From assembly GCA_026197195.1 (NCBI GenBank), contig JAPHUG010000254.1:1-6788 (forward strand): a stretch of DNA of 6,788 nt, written 5' to 3'. The stretch comes from Sedimenticola sp. (GTDB lineage Bacteria > Pseudomonadota > Gammaproteobacteria > Chromatiales > Chromatiaceae). The position numbers were made by a program, and so were the translations under genes. This document shows, one piece after another, positions 1-6,742 of this stretch (the first letter of the stretch is position 1; the number at the start of each line of letters is the position of its first letter). The notes below the pieces were generated by a model. That model saw only the letters and a list, made by a program, of their open reading frames with translations, searched no databases and was not told the origin of the DNA.

Positions 1-772
1 CGCCCACGAGATCAACACACCCTCCCAGTATGTCTGGGATAACCTCAAATTTCTTCAGGACGCGCATAAGGATCTACGTGACCTGCTGGAAAGCTGCCTC
101 GCACTCGTCGCCAAGGCAGACGAGCAAGGTATCTTACATAACGAGTGTGAAAGCATAAGGGAGAAAGCGGAAGCGATCGACCACGACTATCTTTTGAACG
201 AAGTGCCAACTGCGATTGAGCAGTCAGTCACAGGCATCTCAGATATTTCCCGTATTGTGCTGGCCATGAAAGAGTTCTCACACCCCGGCGAGAGCAGCAG
301 ATCAACTGTAGATATCAATCATATGCTGGAGAATACCCTAACCATCTCCCGCAGCGAATGGAAACAGGTCGCCCAGGTCGAAACAGCGCTTGATCCTTCT
401 CTACCTCACATACGTTGTCAACCAGGCGAAATCAACCAGGTCTTTCTCAATCTACTCGTCAATGCCGCTCATGCGATCGAAGAAGCACAACTAAACGCCC
501 CCGGATTAATCAGGATCAAAACGTTCCAACGAGATAACCAGGTTATTATTGAGATAGGCGATAACGGAAGAGGGATTCCAGAAGCGGTTCAAGAAAAAGT
601 CTTTGAACCCTTTTTTACAACTAAAGAAGTAGGTAAAGGGACGGGACAGGGACTGTCGATTGCCCGCAACATTGTAGTAAAAAAACATCGCGGCGAGATC
701 TATTTCACCTGCAATGAAAACAGGGGAACCCTATTTACAGTCGCCCTGCCGATTCTGGATATAGATGAATAG
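1..772 (+). CDS. Sensor histidine kinase, C-terminal fragment (HisKA + HATPase_c), 5' truncated
   Basis: The frame is open from base 2 to the TAG at 770-772, giving 256 residues with no start, so the gene begins upstream of the window. The visible part opens with A-H-E-I-N-T-P, an H-box whose His (codon 5-7) is the expected autophosphorylation site. A long helical dimerisation stretch follows (about residues 3-110). The ATPase domain is complete: N-box N-L-L-V-N-A-A with its Asn at codon 461-463, G1 box D-N-G-R-G-I-P near 560, F-box F-E-P-F-F-T-T-K near 602, and G2 box G-K-G-T-G-Q-G-L-S near 632. It should therefore be a working kinase that passes phosphate to a response regulator. No receiver domain follows the kinase, so it is not a C-terminal hybrid; the partner and the input domain are not visible. 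A TTG at 194 lies inside the dimerisation helices and is not a credible start. The gene converges on the next one, with stop codons 7 bases apart. Confidence 0.93.
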   Translation, partial: AHEINTPSQYVWDNLKFLQDAHKDLRDLLESCLALVAKADEQGILHNECESIREKAEAIDHDYLLNEVPTAIEQSVTGISDISRIVLAMKEFSHPGESSRSTVDINHMLENTLTISRSEWKQVAQVETALDPSLPHIRCQPGEINQVFLNLLVNAAHAIEEAQLNAPGLIRIKTFQRDNQVIIEIGDNGRGIPEAVQEKVFEPFFTTKEVGKGTGQGLSIARNIVVKKHRGEIYFTCNENRGTLFTVALPILDIDE

Positions 773-779
773 CCGGTAT

Positions 780-3700
780 TCAACTCTGTAAACAGCTTGA
801 TCTGTTTTCCATCAGGCGCTCCATCGAGACCTGAAATTCAATAGCTGCAAGCGGCCGGGTATAAAGGAACCCTTGCGCTTCATTGCACCCTTCCTGTTCA
901 AGGAAAGTACGCTGCGCATCATTCTCTACACCTTCGGCAATAACCCGCAAGGAGAGCCCTTTACCCAGGGCAATAACCGCGCGTGTGATGGCCGCATCGG
1001 CCCGCCCACCCGGGACATCACTCACAAAAGAGCGATCAATTTTCAGCTTATCAATGGGTAGACGCTTTAGATAACTTAGCGATGAATAGCCTGTTCCAAA
1101 ATCATCAATGGCCAACGACACACCTAACTGTTTCAGGGCCCCCAGGGTTTTGATCGCCTCTTCAGGGTGTTTCATTATGAAACTTTCAGTAATCTCAAGC
1201 TCAAGTAAAGCGGCGGGCAAGCGGGTCTCCCAAAGCACCTGGCGAACCAGCTCAACAATATCACCACGCTCAATCTGGTGACCTGATACATTGACTGCAA
1301 TGGTCCCAAAAGCGCGACCGGCATCCAGCCACTGCTTGGCCTGTCCACAAGCTTCTCGCAGTACCCATTCACCAATCGACAAAATCAAACCCGTCTCTTC
1401 GGCCAGCGGTATAAAATTATCCGGAGGAACCAATCCCATTTCAGGATGAATCCAACGCACCAGGGCTTCTGAACCCGTAAGCTTTCCACTCACCAGATCG
1501 AACTGAGGGTGATAATGAAGTACCAGCTGCTGCTGCTCTACTGCCTGTCTGAGATTACTCTCAAGCAACACACGTGCGTGGGCGGTTGCGGTCATCTCCT
1601 GTGTATAAAACTGATAGTTGTTACGTCCGCTCTCCTTTGCGCGATACATCGCTGCATCCGCATTCCGCACCAACGTGGTGACATCGTGACCATCTTCAGG
1701 ATAGATGGCAATACCGATACTGGATGACACGTGCAGCTGGTTACCTTTCAACTCAAAGGGTTCATTAAAAGCGGCCAGTATTTTTTCTGCAACCGGTGCA
1801 ACAACATGGGTATCGATCACATCTTCCAATACCACAACAAACTCATCACCACCCAGTCGGGCAACCGTATCCTCCTCCCTTATCAGGGCATCCAGACGCT
1901 TGGCAACCTGCTGTAGGAGACGATCGCCAATGGGATGCCCCAGGCTGTCATTAATATGTTTGAATCGATCCAGATCCAGGAACATAACAACCAGCTGATG
2001 ACCATCCCGCCGCGCACGTGTCAGGGCGTGCTCACAGCGCTCATTAAACAGCACCCGGTTCGGAAGATCCGTCAACACATCGTAGTGCGCCAAGTGCTCT
2101 ATTCGCTGTTCTGAGCGTTTTTTATCGGTGATATCTGAAAAGACACTGATGTACTGAACGATATCACCCATTTCGTCACGTATTGCTGAGATATTCTGCC
2201 AGACAGGATGGGCCTCACCATCCTTTCGGCGATTCCAGATCTCGCCCTGCCAATAACCCTTTGTCGTCAAGTCAGACCAGAATGACTGATAAAAGGCCTC
2301 ATCATGATAATCCGACCGCAATAGCCGCGGCGTTTTCCCTAGCACCTCTTCCGATTCAAATCCGGTGATTTCGGTGAAGGCCTTATTAACCTGTAAAAGA
2401 ATACCCCTTGCATCCGTGATCGCAATGCCTTCCGTTGTACCATTAAATACGCTGGCCGCAAGCCGCGTCTCTTCATCACGGCGCTTGCGGTCGGTAATAT
2501 CATGGATCCGTGCCGTCAGTACCGAAGAGCCTTCACTATAGACACGATTGAGGCTCACCTCGGTATAGATGGGTGTCCCATCCAGCTGCTGATGGACCCA
2601 CTCGAACAGTTGTGGCTTACCGGACAAGGCCGCCGAAATAAGATGGTAAGCCCGTTCACTGGAGCAAGTGCCATCGGGCTGGTACTGAGGGGAGAACTTC
2701 TCTGGACCAAAACCAATAATCTCACTTTTATCGCAACCATAGATCGCTTCCATTTTGGCATTGCAGCTGGTGAAACGACTGTTATCAAAGGTCAATATTC
2801 CATCATTGGCCGACTCAAACAAAACCCGGTAATACTCTTCACTACTGCGTAGCGCCAAATCAGCCCGCTGCCGATCCAACTCAGCAGAGGCCCGTGATGC
2901 GAATATGGTCAGCATCGAGAGAATATAATCGGGATTCTGAATAGGCACGGTATCCAACACAGCCAACAATCCCAGTATATCTCCACTGGTCGACCTCAGC
3001 GGAATGCCGATATAACTCTCCGCCCCCATCTCTTTTAACAGATCATCACGGGGGAAATGTTGCTGTATATGATCAGGAAAGGCACAGGCCCCACGGTGAA
3101 TGACGTCACTGCAAGGCGTATCGGCCAGCGCATAGTTGAAATTATCAACAAGCTGCCCCCGCGCCCAGACAGCTTGTGTTCTTATGGTCTCTTCGACTCC
3201 AATCTGTAACTTCCCTAACAGCACATACTTAACCCCTAGTGACTCTGCCAGGTGGGAAGTCAATTGTTCAAAAAAACGGTTGCCGGTCAGGGCAGAAACC
3301 CCTACGGCGATCTGGCGGACGGTCTCCTCGTTGCGAATGCGCTCCGTTATATCATTCACCACCGTAATGTAGTGGGTCAGCCCGCCCCCTGAATCACGCA
3401 CAGGTGACAATGAGAGCTCGTTCCAGAACCGGCTACCCTCTTTACGTGCGCTATGCAGCTGAACCTGACAGGGCAGCCCTCGATGGATGGCCGTTTTTGC
3501 CTGGGTGATCGCGCTGCTGTTCTCCGGCTCATCATCAAAAAACGGAAACGCGCGCCCCACAAGCTCTATCGCTTTATAGCCGGCTATCTTTTCAAATGCA
3601 GGATTAACATAGATGATCGAATGATCGGGCTTTGTAACATCAATAATGGCGATGCCGTTGGTGGCCGCCGTAATCGCCCTGTCCCGTATCGTCAACGCCA

Positions 3701-4694
3701 CTTCCGTCTGTTTCTTCTCTTCCAGTTCAGTGTTCAACTGATCCGTTCTCTGTACAACCAGCCGCTTGAGGGTTCGGTTCCAGGCGTAACCACCGACCAC
3801 ACTCAAGCCCAACAAGAATAGCAACAGCAGGAGATAAAACTGCGGTGAAGGTTTCCAGCTTTGTGCGGTAATATGTATCCACTCGCTGAAGATCTTTTGA
3901 TGATCTTCCGGACTGAGGCTTTTCAGACCTTTATCAAGGATACTTCGTAACTCCGGCCAATCATTTCTAATCGCAAAGGCCCAGCGGTAAAACTCACCCG
4001 TGCTTCCGGCAACCCGAAGATTGGTAATACCCTGCTGTTCCATGTAGTACGTTGCGGTCGCCAGATTACCCACCATGGCATCTACCATCCCGAAGGAGAC
4101 TTTACGCAACGCCGTCTCCAGATTGGGAACCGGATCCAATTCGATCCACGGATAACGATCAAGCATAAAGTCATGGGCCGCATAACCGGAAACAACCGCG
4201 ACTTTCAGTCCTTTCAAGTCGGCCATTGTCAGGTCCTGCTTCACCTGCTTCCGCACCAATATCACCGCAGGCACCTCAACCATGGGTTGAGTAAAATTCA
4301 TAAACTCAAGGCGCTGTGGGGTGGCACTGGCCGCACTCCACATATCAATCTCACGGCTTTTGGCCTGCCGCACCACTTCATCCCAGTTGTCCAGCTGAAC
4401 GATCTTGAACTGCAATCCCAATCTGCCCGACACCAATCGCAGATAATCGGCAGCCAGGCCCTTGTACGCACCTGACGCATCGAAAAACTCTATGGGACGA
4501 AACTCAGGATCGGGACCGACACGAATAACAGGGTGAGTGGCTAGCCAGGACCGCTCGGCCTCCGTCAGGGCGATACTTGATACAGGGGCGGATAACAGCC
4601 CCGAAGAAAACGACTGCAAAGAGAGCCATAGCAAGATGAATAATAGCTGCGAGAATTTTCTAAACGTCCCTGTCTGCCTGGAGCAAACATTCAT
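780..4694 (-). CDS. Membrane c-di-GMP enzyme: periplasmic solute-binding domain, PAS-GAF-PAS-PAS, GGDEF and EAL
   Basis: The product is about 1304 residues from the ATG at 4694. That start is preferred because it puts a signal-like segment (basic residues, then L-L-F-I-L-L-W-L-S-L at 17-26) at the N-terminus. An in-frame ATG at 4706 and a TTG at 4754 would add 4 or 20 residues; the Shine-Dalgarno sequence is weak for all. Domains: SBP_bac_3-like periplasmic domain about 56-277; one membrane span about 286-305; PAS about 333-455; GAF about 460-608; PAS about 616-737; PAS about 743-860; GGDEF about 865-1030; EAL about 1040-1293. The cyclase domain has G-G-D-E-F at 948-952 and an inhibitory R-x-x-D at 939-942, five residues before it. 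The phosphodiesterase domain has E-A-L-V-R-W (1076), N-V-S (1135), E-I-T-E (1167-1170), D-D-F-G-T-G-Y (from 1197), L-K-I-D (Lys 1218), E-G-V-E (1254-1257) and Q-G-F-L (1274). Both halves look catalytically competent, so the net direction probably depends on signals. The periplasmic ligand is unknown. Confidence 0.95.
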   Translation of the reverse strand: MNVCSRQTGTFRKFSQLLFILLWLSLQSFSSGLLSAPVSSIALTEAERSWLATHPVIRVGPDPEFRPIEFFDASGAYKGLAADYLRLVSGRLGLQFKIVQLDNWDEVVRQAKSREIDMWSAASATPQRLEFMNFTQPMVEVPAVILVRKQVKQDLTMADLKGLKVAVVSGYAAHDFMLDRYPWIELDPVPNLETALRKVSFGMVDAMVGNLATATYYMEQQGITNLRVAGSTGEFYRWAFAIRNDWPELRSILDKGLKSLSPEDHQKIFSEWIHITAQSWKPSPQFYLLLLLFLLGLSVVGGYAWNRTLKRLVVQRTDQLNTELEEKKQTEVALTIRDRAITAATNGIAIIDVTKPDHSIIYVNPAFEKIAGYKAIELVGRAFPFFDDEPENSSAITQAKTAIHRGLPCQVQLHSARKEGSRFWNELSLSPVRDSGGGLTHYITVVNDITERIRNEETVRQIAVGVSALTGNRFFEQLTSHLAESLGVKYVLLGKLQIGVEETIRTQAVWARGQLVDNFNYALADTPCSDVIHRGACAFPDHIQQHFPRDDLLKEMGAESYIGIPLRSTSGDILGLLAVLDTVPIQNPDYILSMLTIFASRASAELDRQRADLALRSSEEYYRVLFESANDGILTFDNSRFTSCNAKMEAIYGCDKSEIIGFGPEKFSPQYQPDGTCSSERAYHLISAALSGKPQLFEWVHQQLDGTPIYTEVSLNRVYSEGSSVLTARIHDITDRKRRDEETRLAASVFNGTTEGIAITDARGILLQVNKAFTEITGFESEEVLGKTPRLLRSDYHDEAFYQSFWSDLTTKGYWQGEIWNRRKDGEAHPVWQNISAIRDEMGDIVQYISVFSDITDKKRSEQRIEHLAHYDVLTDLPNRVLFNERCEHALTRARRDGHQLVVMFLDLDRFKHINDSLGHPIGDRLLQQVAKRLDALIREEDTVARLGGDEFVVVLEDVIDTHVVAPVAEKILAAFNEPFELKGNQLHVSSSIGIAIYPEDGHDVTTLVRNADAAMYRAKESGRNNYQFYTQEMTATAHARVLLESNLRQAVEQQQLVLHYHPQFDLVSGKLTGSEALVRWIHPEMGLVPPDNFIPLAEETGLILSIGEWVLREACGQAKQWLDAGRAFGTIAVNVSGHQIERGDIVELVRQVLWETRLPAALLELEITESFIMKHPEEAIKTLGALKQLGVSLAIDDFGTGYSSLSYLKRLPIDKLKIDRSFVSDVPGGRADAAITRAVIALGKGLSLRVIAEGVENDAQRTFLEQEGCNEAQGFLYTRPLAAIEFQVSMERLMENRSSCLQS

Positions 4695-4857
4695 ACAACA
4701 ACCCATGGACAAATCTGTGACAGGGAGTAAGTCAGTGGCCGGCAGTCTGAACAATCAGCGCTATCGACCTTAAAGTAGGTATCGGCGCAGGGAGAGGGTT
4801 CTTTAGAAATGAAGTAAAATTATGGCAGGCAACTCAATCAAAAGTGGACGCTATCAG
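4695..4857 (-). promoter_or_regulatory. Leader and probable promoter region of the GGDEF-EAL gene
   Basis: This stretch lies between the terminator of the Crp/Fnr gene and the preferred ATG of the large c-di-GMP enzyme. Because a terminator precedes it, a promoter is expected here. A -10-like CATAAT can be read on the minus strand at 4824-4819, but no good -35 lies 16-18 bases upstream, so the exact promoter is uncertain or depends on an activator. No perfect FNR/DNR palindrome was found in it. Its left part (4695-4754) would be coding if the TTG start were used. Confidence 0.35.
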
Positions 4858-4888
4858 AAAAAGCGCATTAATCTCTCAGATTAATGCG
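4858..4888 (-). terminator. Rho-independent terminator overlapping the stop of the Crp/Fnr gene
   Basis: An 11-bp perfect inverted repeat (arms 4864-4874 and 4878-4888, 3-base loop 4875-4877) is followed on the minus strand by C and then five T residues (4862-4858). The first arm encodes the final residues of the Crp/Fnr protein, and the TAA stop at 4870-4868 lies in the second arm. The stem is rather AT-rich, apart from a CGC at its base, so efficiency may be modest. It separates the regulator from the large GGDEF-EAL gene downstream, which then needs its own promoter. No T-run follows on the plus strand, so it acts in one direction. Confidence 0.8.
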
Positions 4889-5581
4889 ATCGGTCGCATC
4901 CAACTTATTACTAAAACCACAAAACCTACGCAGTTTTATAATTGATTCAATGTGCACCTGATTGTGATCGATCTCGACACCTTGCTCTCTCAGCGCAGTA
5001 AAGGTGCGGGAGAGCCCCTCCTGGGACATGCCCAACAGCGAGGCCAGCAATTTTTTACTGTGCGGTAGCGTGATGCGGTTTTCACCACGCCCTTGATCAT
5101 AGGCCAGATCCAGTAAAAAGGCCGCTACACGCTGCGCCGTGGTACGCAGACGCTGGTTTTTGACTTGCCGGACCATGGTACGAAACTGTCCGGAGAGCGT
5201 AGCCATCATGTTAACGCCGAAGTCTCCTCCATGGCGAATCAGCTCTATCAGTTCCGCCCCAGGGATCTTCAACACCCGCGCCTTTCGGACCACTTCTGCA
5301 GACATCAGAAAGCGTTTATGAGTAATCACCGCCGCCAGGATAAAGGAGTCGCCGGGGTAGAGAATTTCGATAACGGTCTGCTGGCCTTCGGGACCTTTGG
5401 CCGTCAACTGTACCAAGCCGCCTAACAGTACATAGAGATGATCGGCCTTATCACCTTCCCGAAACAGAAAGTTACCCTTGTCACAAGTCACCTCTTCAGT
5501 GAGTTGTGCAACCTGCTCCAGGTCTTCAGGGGTCATACCTGAGAATAAGGGTATCTGTTCAAGTATCTGAGCTTCTGTCAT
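4868..5581 (-). CDS. Crp/Fnr-family transcription regulator, Dnr-like, lacking Fe-S cysteines
   Basis: 237 residues, the usual length for the family. Residues about 10-115 form the cyclic-nucleotide-binding-type beta barrel (F-x-G-M near 13, G-D-K-A-D-H-L-Y-V-L near 43, P-G-D-S-F near 76). A long dimerisation helix spans about 118-145 and a winged helix-turn-helix about 150-220. The recognition helix reads S-Q-E-G-L-S-R at 186-192; E188, S191 and R192 match the E-x-x-S-R pattern of FNR and DNR, which read TTGAT-N4-ATCAA sites. There are only two cysteines (33 and 221), so an FNR [4Fe-4S] cluster is not possible. The CRP phosphate-binding motif (G-E...R-S) is replaced by S-F-I-L-A-A around 79-84, so cAMP binding is unlikely. 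This leaves a DNR-like, possibly haem/NO-responsive, protein as the best guess, with its signal unproven. The ATG at 5581 has no strong ribosome site. An intrinsic terminator overlaps the stop codon. Confidence 0.88.
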   Translation of the reverse strand: MTEAQILEQIPLFSGMTPEDLEQVAQLTEEVTCDKGNFLFREGDKADHLYVLLGGLVQLTAKGPEGQQTVIEILYPGDSFILAAVITHKRFLMSAEVVRKARVLKIPGAELIELIRHGGDFGVNMMATLSGQFRTMVRQVKNQRLRTTAQRVAAFLLDLAYDQGRGENRITLPHSKKLLASLLGMSQEGLSRTFTALREQGVEIDHNQVHIESIIKLRRFCGFSNKLDATDRINLRD

Positions 5582-5719
5582 GGCATCTAAACTTAACTAA
5601 AGGGTTTATCAGTAAAAGGCTTCCCTGCATTCAAAGGAGAGCAAGACTAACACAGTCAAAAAGAAAATAGCGCCTACCTCTTCAAATCCTTTACCAAAAG
5701 ACGATGACCAGAAAATGTA

Positions 5720-6358
5720 TCATGCTGAAGTTTGGGACATCAATGACACCACGAGGTTATTCCTGGACTCGACCAGATGGCACATTTTATTTACCAGATA
5801 GGTATCCAGTTTACTACCTGCCTCACCCTGCATAATCGTCACCGTCTCGGCAATGGACCTGGCAGGATGGTAAGGACGCACTTCCGTCATGGCATCAAAA
5901 CTGTCTGCCACCGCAATGATACGGGCCATGTAGGGGATACTCTCACCCTTGAGACCATCTGGATAGCCGCCCCCATCAATATGCTCATGATGGTGACGGA
6001 CCGCCTTAGCGATCAAATGACCCAGCTTCAGTCCCAGTTTATTAATGATTCCCTCCCCTTTTATAGGGTGATCTTTCATAACGTCCATCTCATCCTGAGT
6101 AAATCTCGCCGGTTTCAGCAGTATCTGATCAGGTATCCCGATCTTTCCGATATCGTGGAAACAGGCGCTCATGGAGAGTAGCTGCAGATCCTCCTCGTCA
6201 AGTCCGCAGCCTATGCCAATCAGGTGGGCAAACCCCACAACACGCCGGGAATGAAACTGAGTGTGTATATCCCGCTCACCCAAAGCCGCCAGCAAGGCCC
6301 TGGATCCAGGATCAAGAAACTCCGCTCTATTAGTAGAAAGCATTCGGGGTACCGCCAT
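5720..6358 (-). CDS. Stand-alone HD-GYP cyclic di-GMP phosphodiesterase
   Basis: 212 residues from the ATG at 6358, chosen because an AAGG lies 10 bases upstream; an in-frame GTG at 6391 would add 11 residues but lacks a ribosome site, and an in-frame TAG at 6409-6407 limits any further extension. The protein is almost entirely an HD-GYP core. Motifs (from this ATG): His36 in F-H-S-R-R-V, the H-D pair at 68-69 in C-F-H-D-I-G-K-I-G-I-P, D-H-P-I-K-G (His97), H-H-H-E at 122-125, D-G-G-G-Y-P with the signature G-Y-P at 131-133, and V-A-D (Asp152). These are the metal ligands and signature of HD-GYP enzymes, which hydrolyse c-di-GMP to pGpG or GMP in the cytosol. There is no receiver, PAS or membrane segment, so its control must come through transcription or a partner protein. 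It is on the same strand as the Crp/Fnr gene, with a 138-base gap and no terminator between, so read-through is plausible. Confidence 0.92.
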   Translation of the reverse strand: MAVPRMLSTNRAEFLDPGSRALLAALGERDIHTQFHSRRVVGFAHLIGIGCGLDEEDLQLLSMSACFHDIGKIGIPDQILLKPARFTQDEMDVMKDHPIKGEGIINKLGLKLGHLIAKAVRHHHEHIDGGGYPDGLKGESIPYMARIIAVADSFDAMTEVRPYHPARSIAETVTIMQGEAGSKLDTYLVNKMCHLVESRNNLVVSLMSQTSA

Positions 6359-6398
6359 ATTAAGAGCGCCTTGGTCCTCTACCGCGACCACAGAACGC

Positions 6399-6424
6399 TT
6401 TATCGCCTACTGCTGGGCGATAAA
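6399..6424 (-). promoter_or_regulatory. 9-bp hairpin in the leader of the HD-GYP gene
   Basis: Perfect 9-bp arms (6399-6407 and 6416-6424, TTTATCGCC against GGCGATAAA) flank an 8-base loop at 6408-6415. It lies just upstream of the alternative GTG and 40 bases before the preferred ATG of the HD-GYP gene. No T-run follows on either strand, so it is not an intrinsic terminator. It could be an mRNA structure affecting translation or a protein-binding site; the sequence does not decide. Confidence 0.5.
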
Positions 6425-6443
6425 TACAAAAACCCCACTCCTT
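6400..6443 (-). other. Strong Shine-Dalgarno and possible 9-codon leader ORF before the HD-GYP gene
   Basis: On the minus strand an AAGGAG (6443-6438) is followed, after 8 bases, by a TTG (6429-6427) that opens a 9-codon frame (M-Y-L-S-P-S-S-R-R) ending in TAA at 6402-6400. This is the best ribosome site near the HD-GYP gene, yet it does not serve either in-frame start of that gene. It may drive a leader peptide that overlaps the hairpin, or it may be chance. The frame differs from that of the HD-GYP gene. Confidence 0.25.
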
Positions 6444-6473
6444 GAGTTTTCAATAAAACAGATCACGCCTTCA

Positions 6474-6504
6474 AGTATAGCTAATCCGGCAAAAGGGTAT
6501 AGCT
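6474..6504 (-). promoter_or_regulatory. Tandem 8-bp direct repeat with -10-like TATACT upstream of the HD-GYP gene
   Basis: GTATAGCT occurs at 6475-6482 and again at 6497-6504 on the plus strand (AGCTATAC on the minus strand). The copies start 22 bases apart, about two helical turns. On the minus strand the left copy overlaps TATACT (6479-6474), a good -10 element, but the -35 region has no consensus match. This would fit a regulator-dependent promoter for the HD-GYP gene. Short repeats of this size can arise by chance. Confidence 0.3.
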
Positions 6505-6721
6505 GCAACCATTTACAGCGAATCAGAACCTAAACAACAGACCTCAATATGAGAATAAATCGACTTGATCCACACAAATTATTAAAGTTATGACCTTTTC
6601 ACCCGAAAACCAGACAGGGCTGTTGTATATAGAGCCCTCACAGGGAGTGCTTACAACTAACGATCAAGCCGTATCAATGATCTGTGACGAAACAAGAATA
6701 TAACAACCAATGCCAATGGAT

Positions 6722-6742
6722 TCACTGAATCAAGTTCAGTGA
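6722..6742. promoter_or_regulatory. 21-bp perfect palindrome, candidate operator of the right-hand gene
   Basis: TCACTGAA (6722-6729) and TTCAGTGA (6735-6742) are perfect 8-bp inverted arms around a 5-base centre (TCAAG). The centre-to-centre spacing is typical of sites bound by a dimeric helix-turn-helix protein. It ends 23 bases before the ATG at 6766 and lies downstream of a TATAAC -10-like element, where a repressor would block transcription. No T-run follows, so it is not a terminator. It does not match the FNR/DNR consensus. The cognate protein is unknown. Confidence 0.45.

Noticed and set aside
790..807. Hairpin AAACAG/CTGTTT after the histidine kinase stop, as a terminator
   Set aside because: Only 6 bp, with two G-C pairs and a short T-run; it also lies inside the coding end of the opposite gene. 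Too weak to annotate.
873..3821. Several plus-strand frames of 60-120 codons opposite the GGDEF-EAL gene
   Set aside because: They lie antisense to a gene with clear domains throughout, lack recognisable products and good ribosome sites, and are shadows of its codon usage.
5645..5659. Small inverted repeat GACT...AGTC overlapping a -35-like TTGACT before the Crp/Fnr gene
   Set aside because: Arms are only 4 bp and no acceptable -10 lies at 16-18 bases, so neither a promoter nor an operator can be supported.
5777..6181. 134-codon plus-strand frame opposite the HD-GYP gene
   Set aside because: It is antisense to conserved HD-GYP motifs and shows no recognisable domain.
6442..6453. TTGA...TCAA palindrome resembling an FNR site
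   Set aside because: The spacing between TTGA and TCAA is 4 bases instead of the 6 needed for FNR-type sites, and the arms are only 4 bp.
6565..6578. Possible FNR/DNR box (TTGAT, four bases, then ACAAA)
   Set aside because: The left half is perfect, but the right half loses the critical TCA core (ACAAA instead of ATCAA), so a functional dimer site is doubtful.
6616..6638. Inverted repeat AGGGCT/AGCCCT with an 11-base loop
   Set aside because: A 6-bp stem with a long loop and no adjacent T-run is expected by chance at this length.
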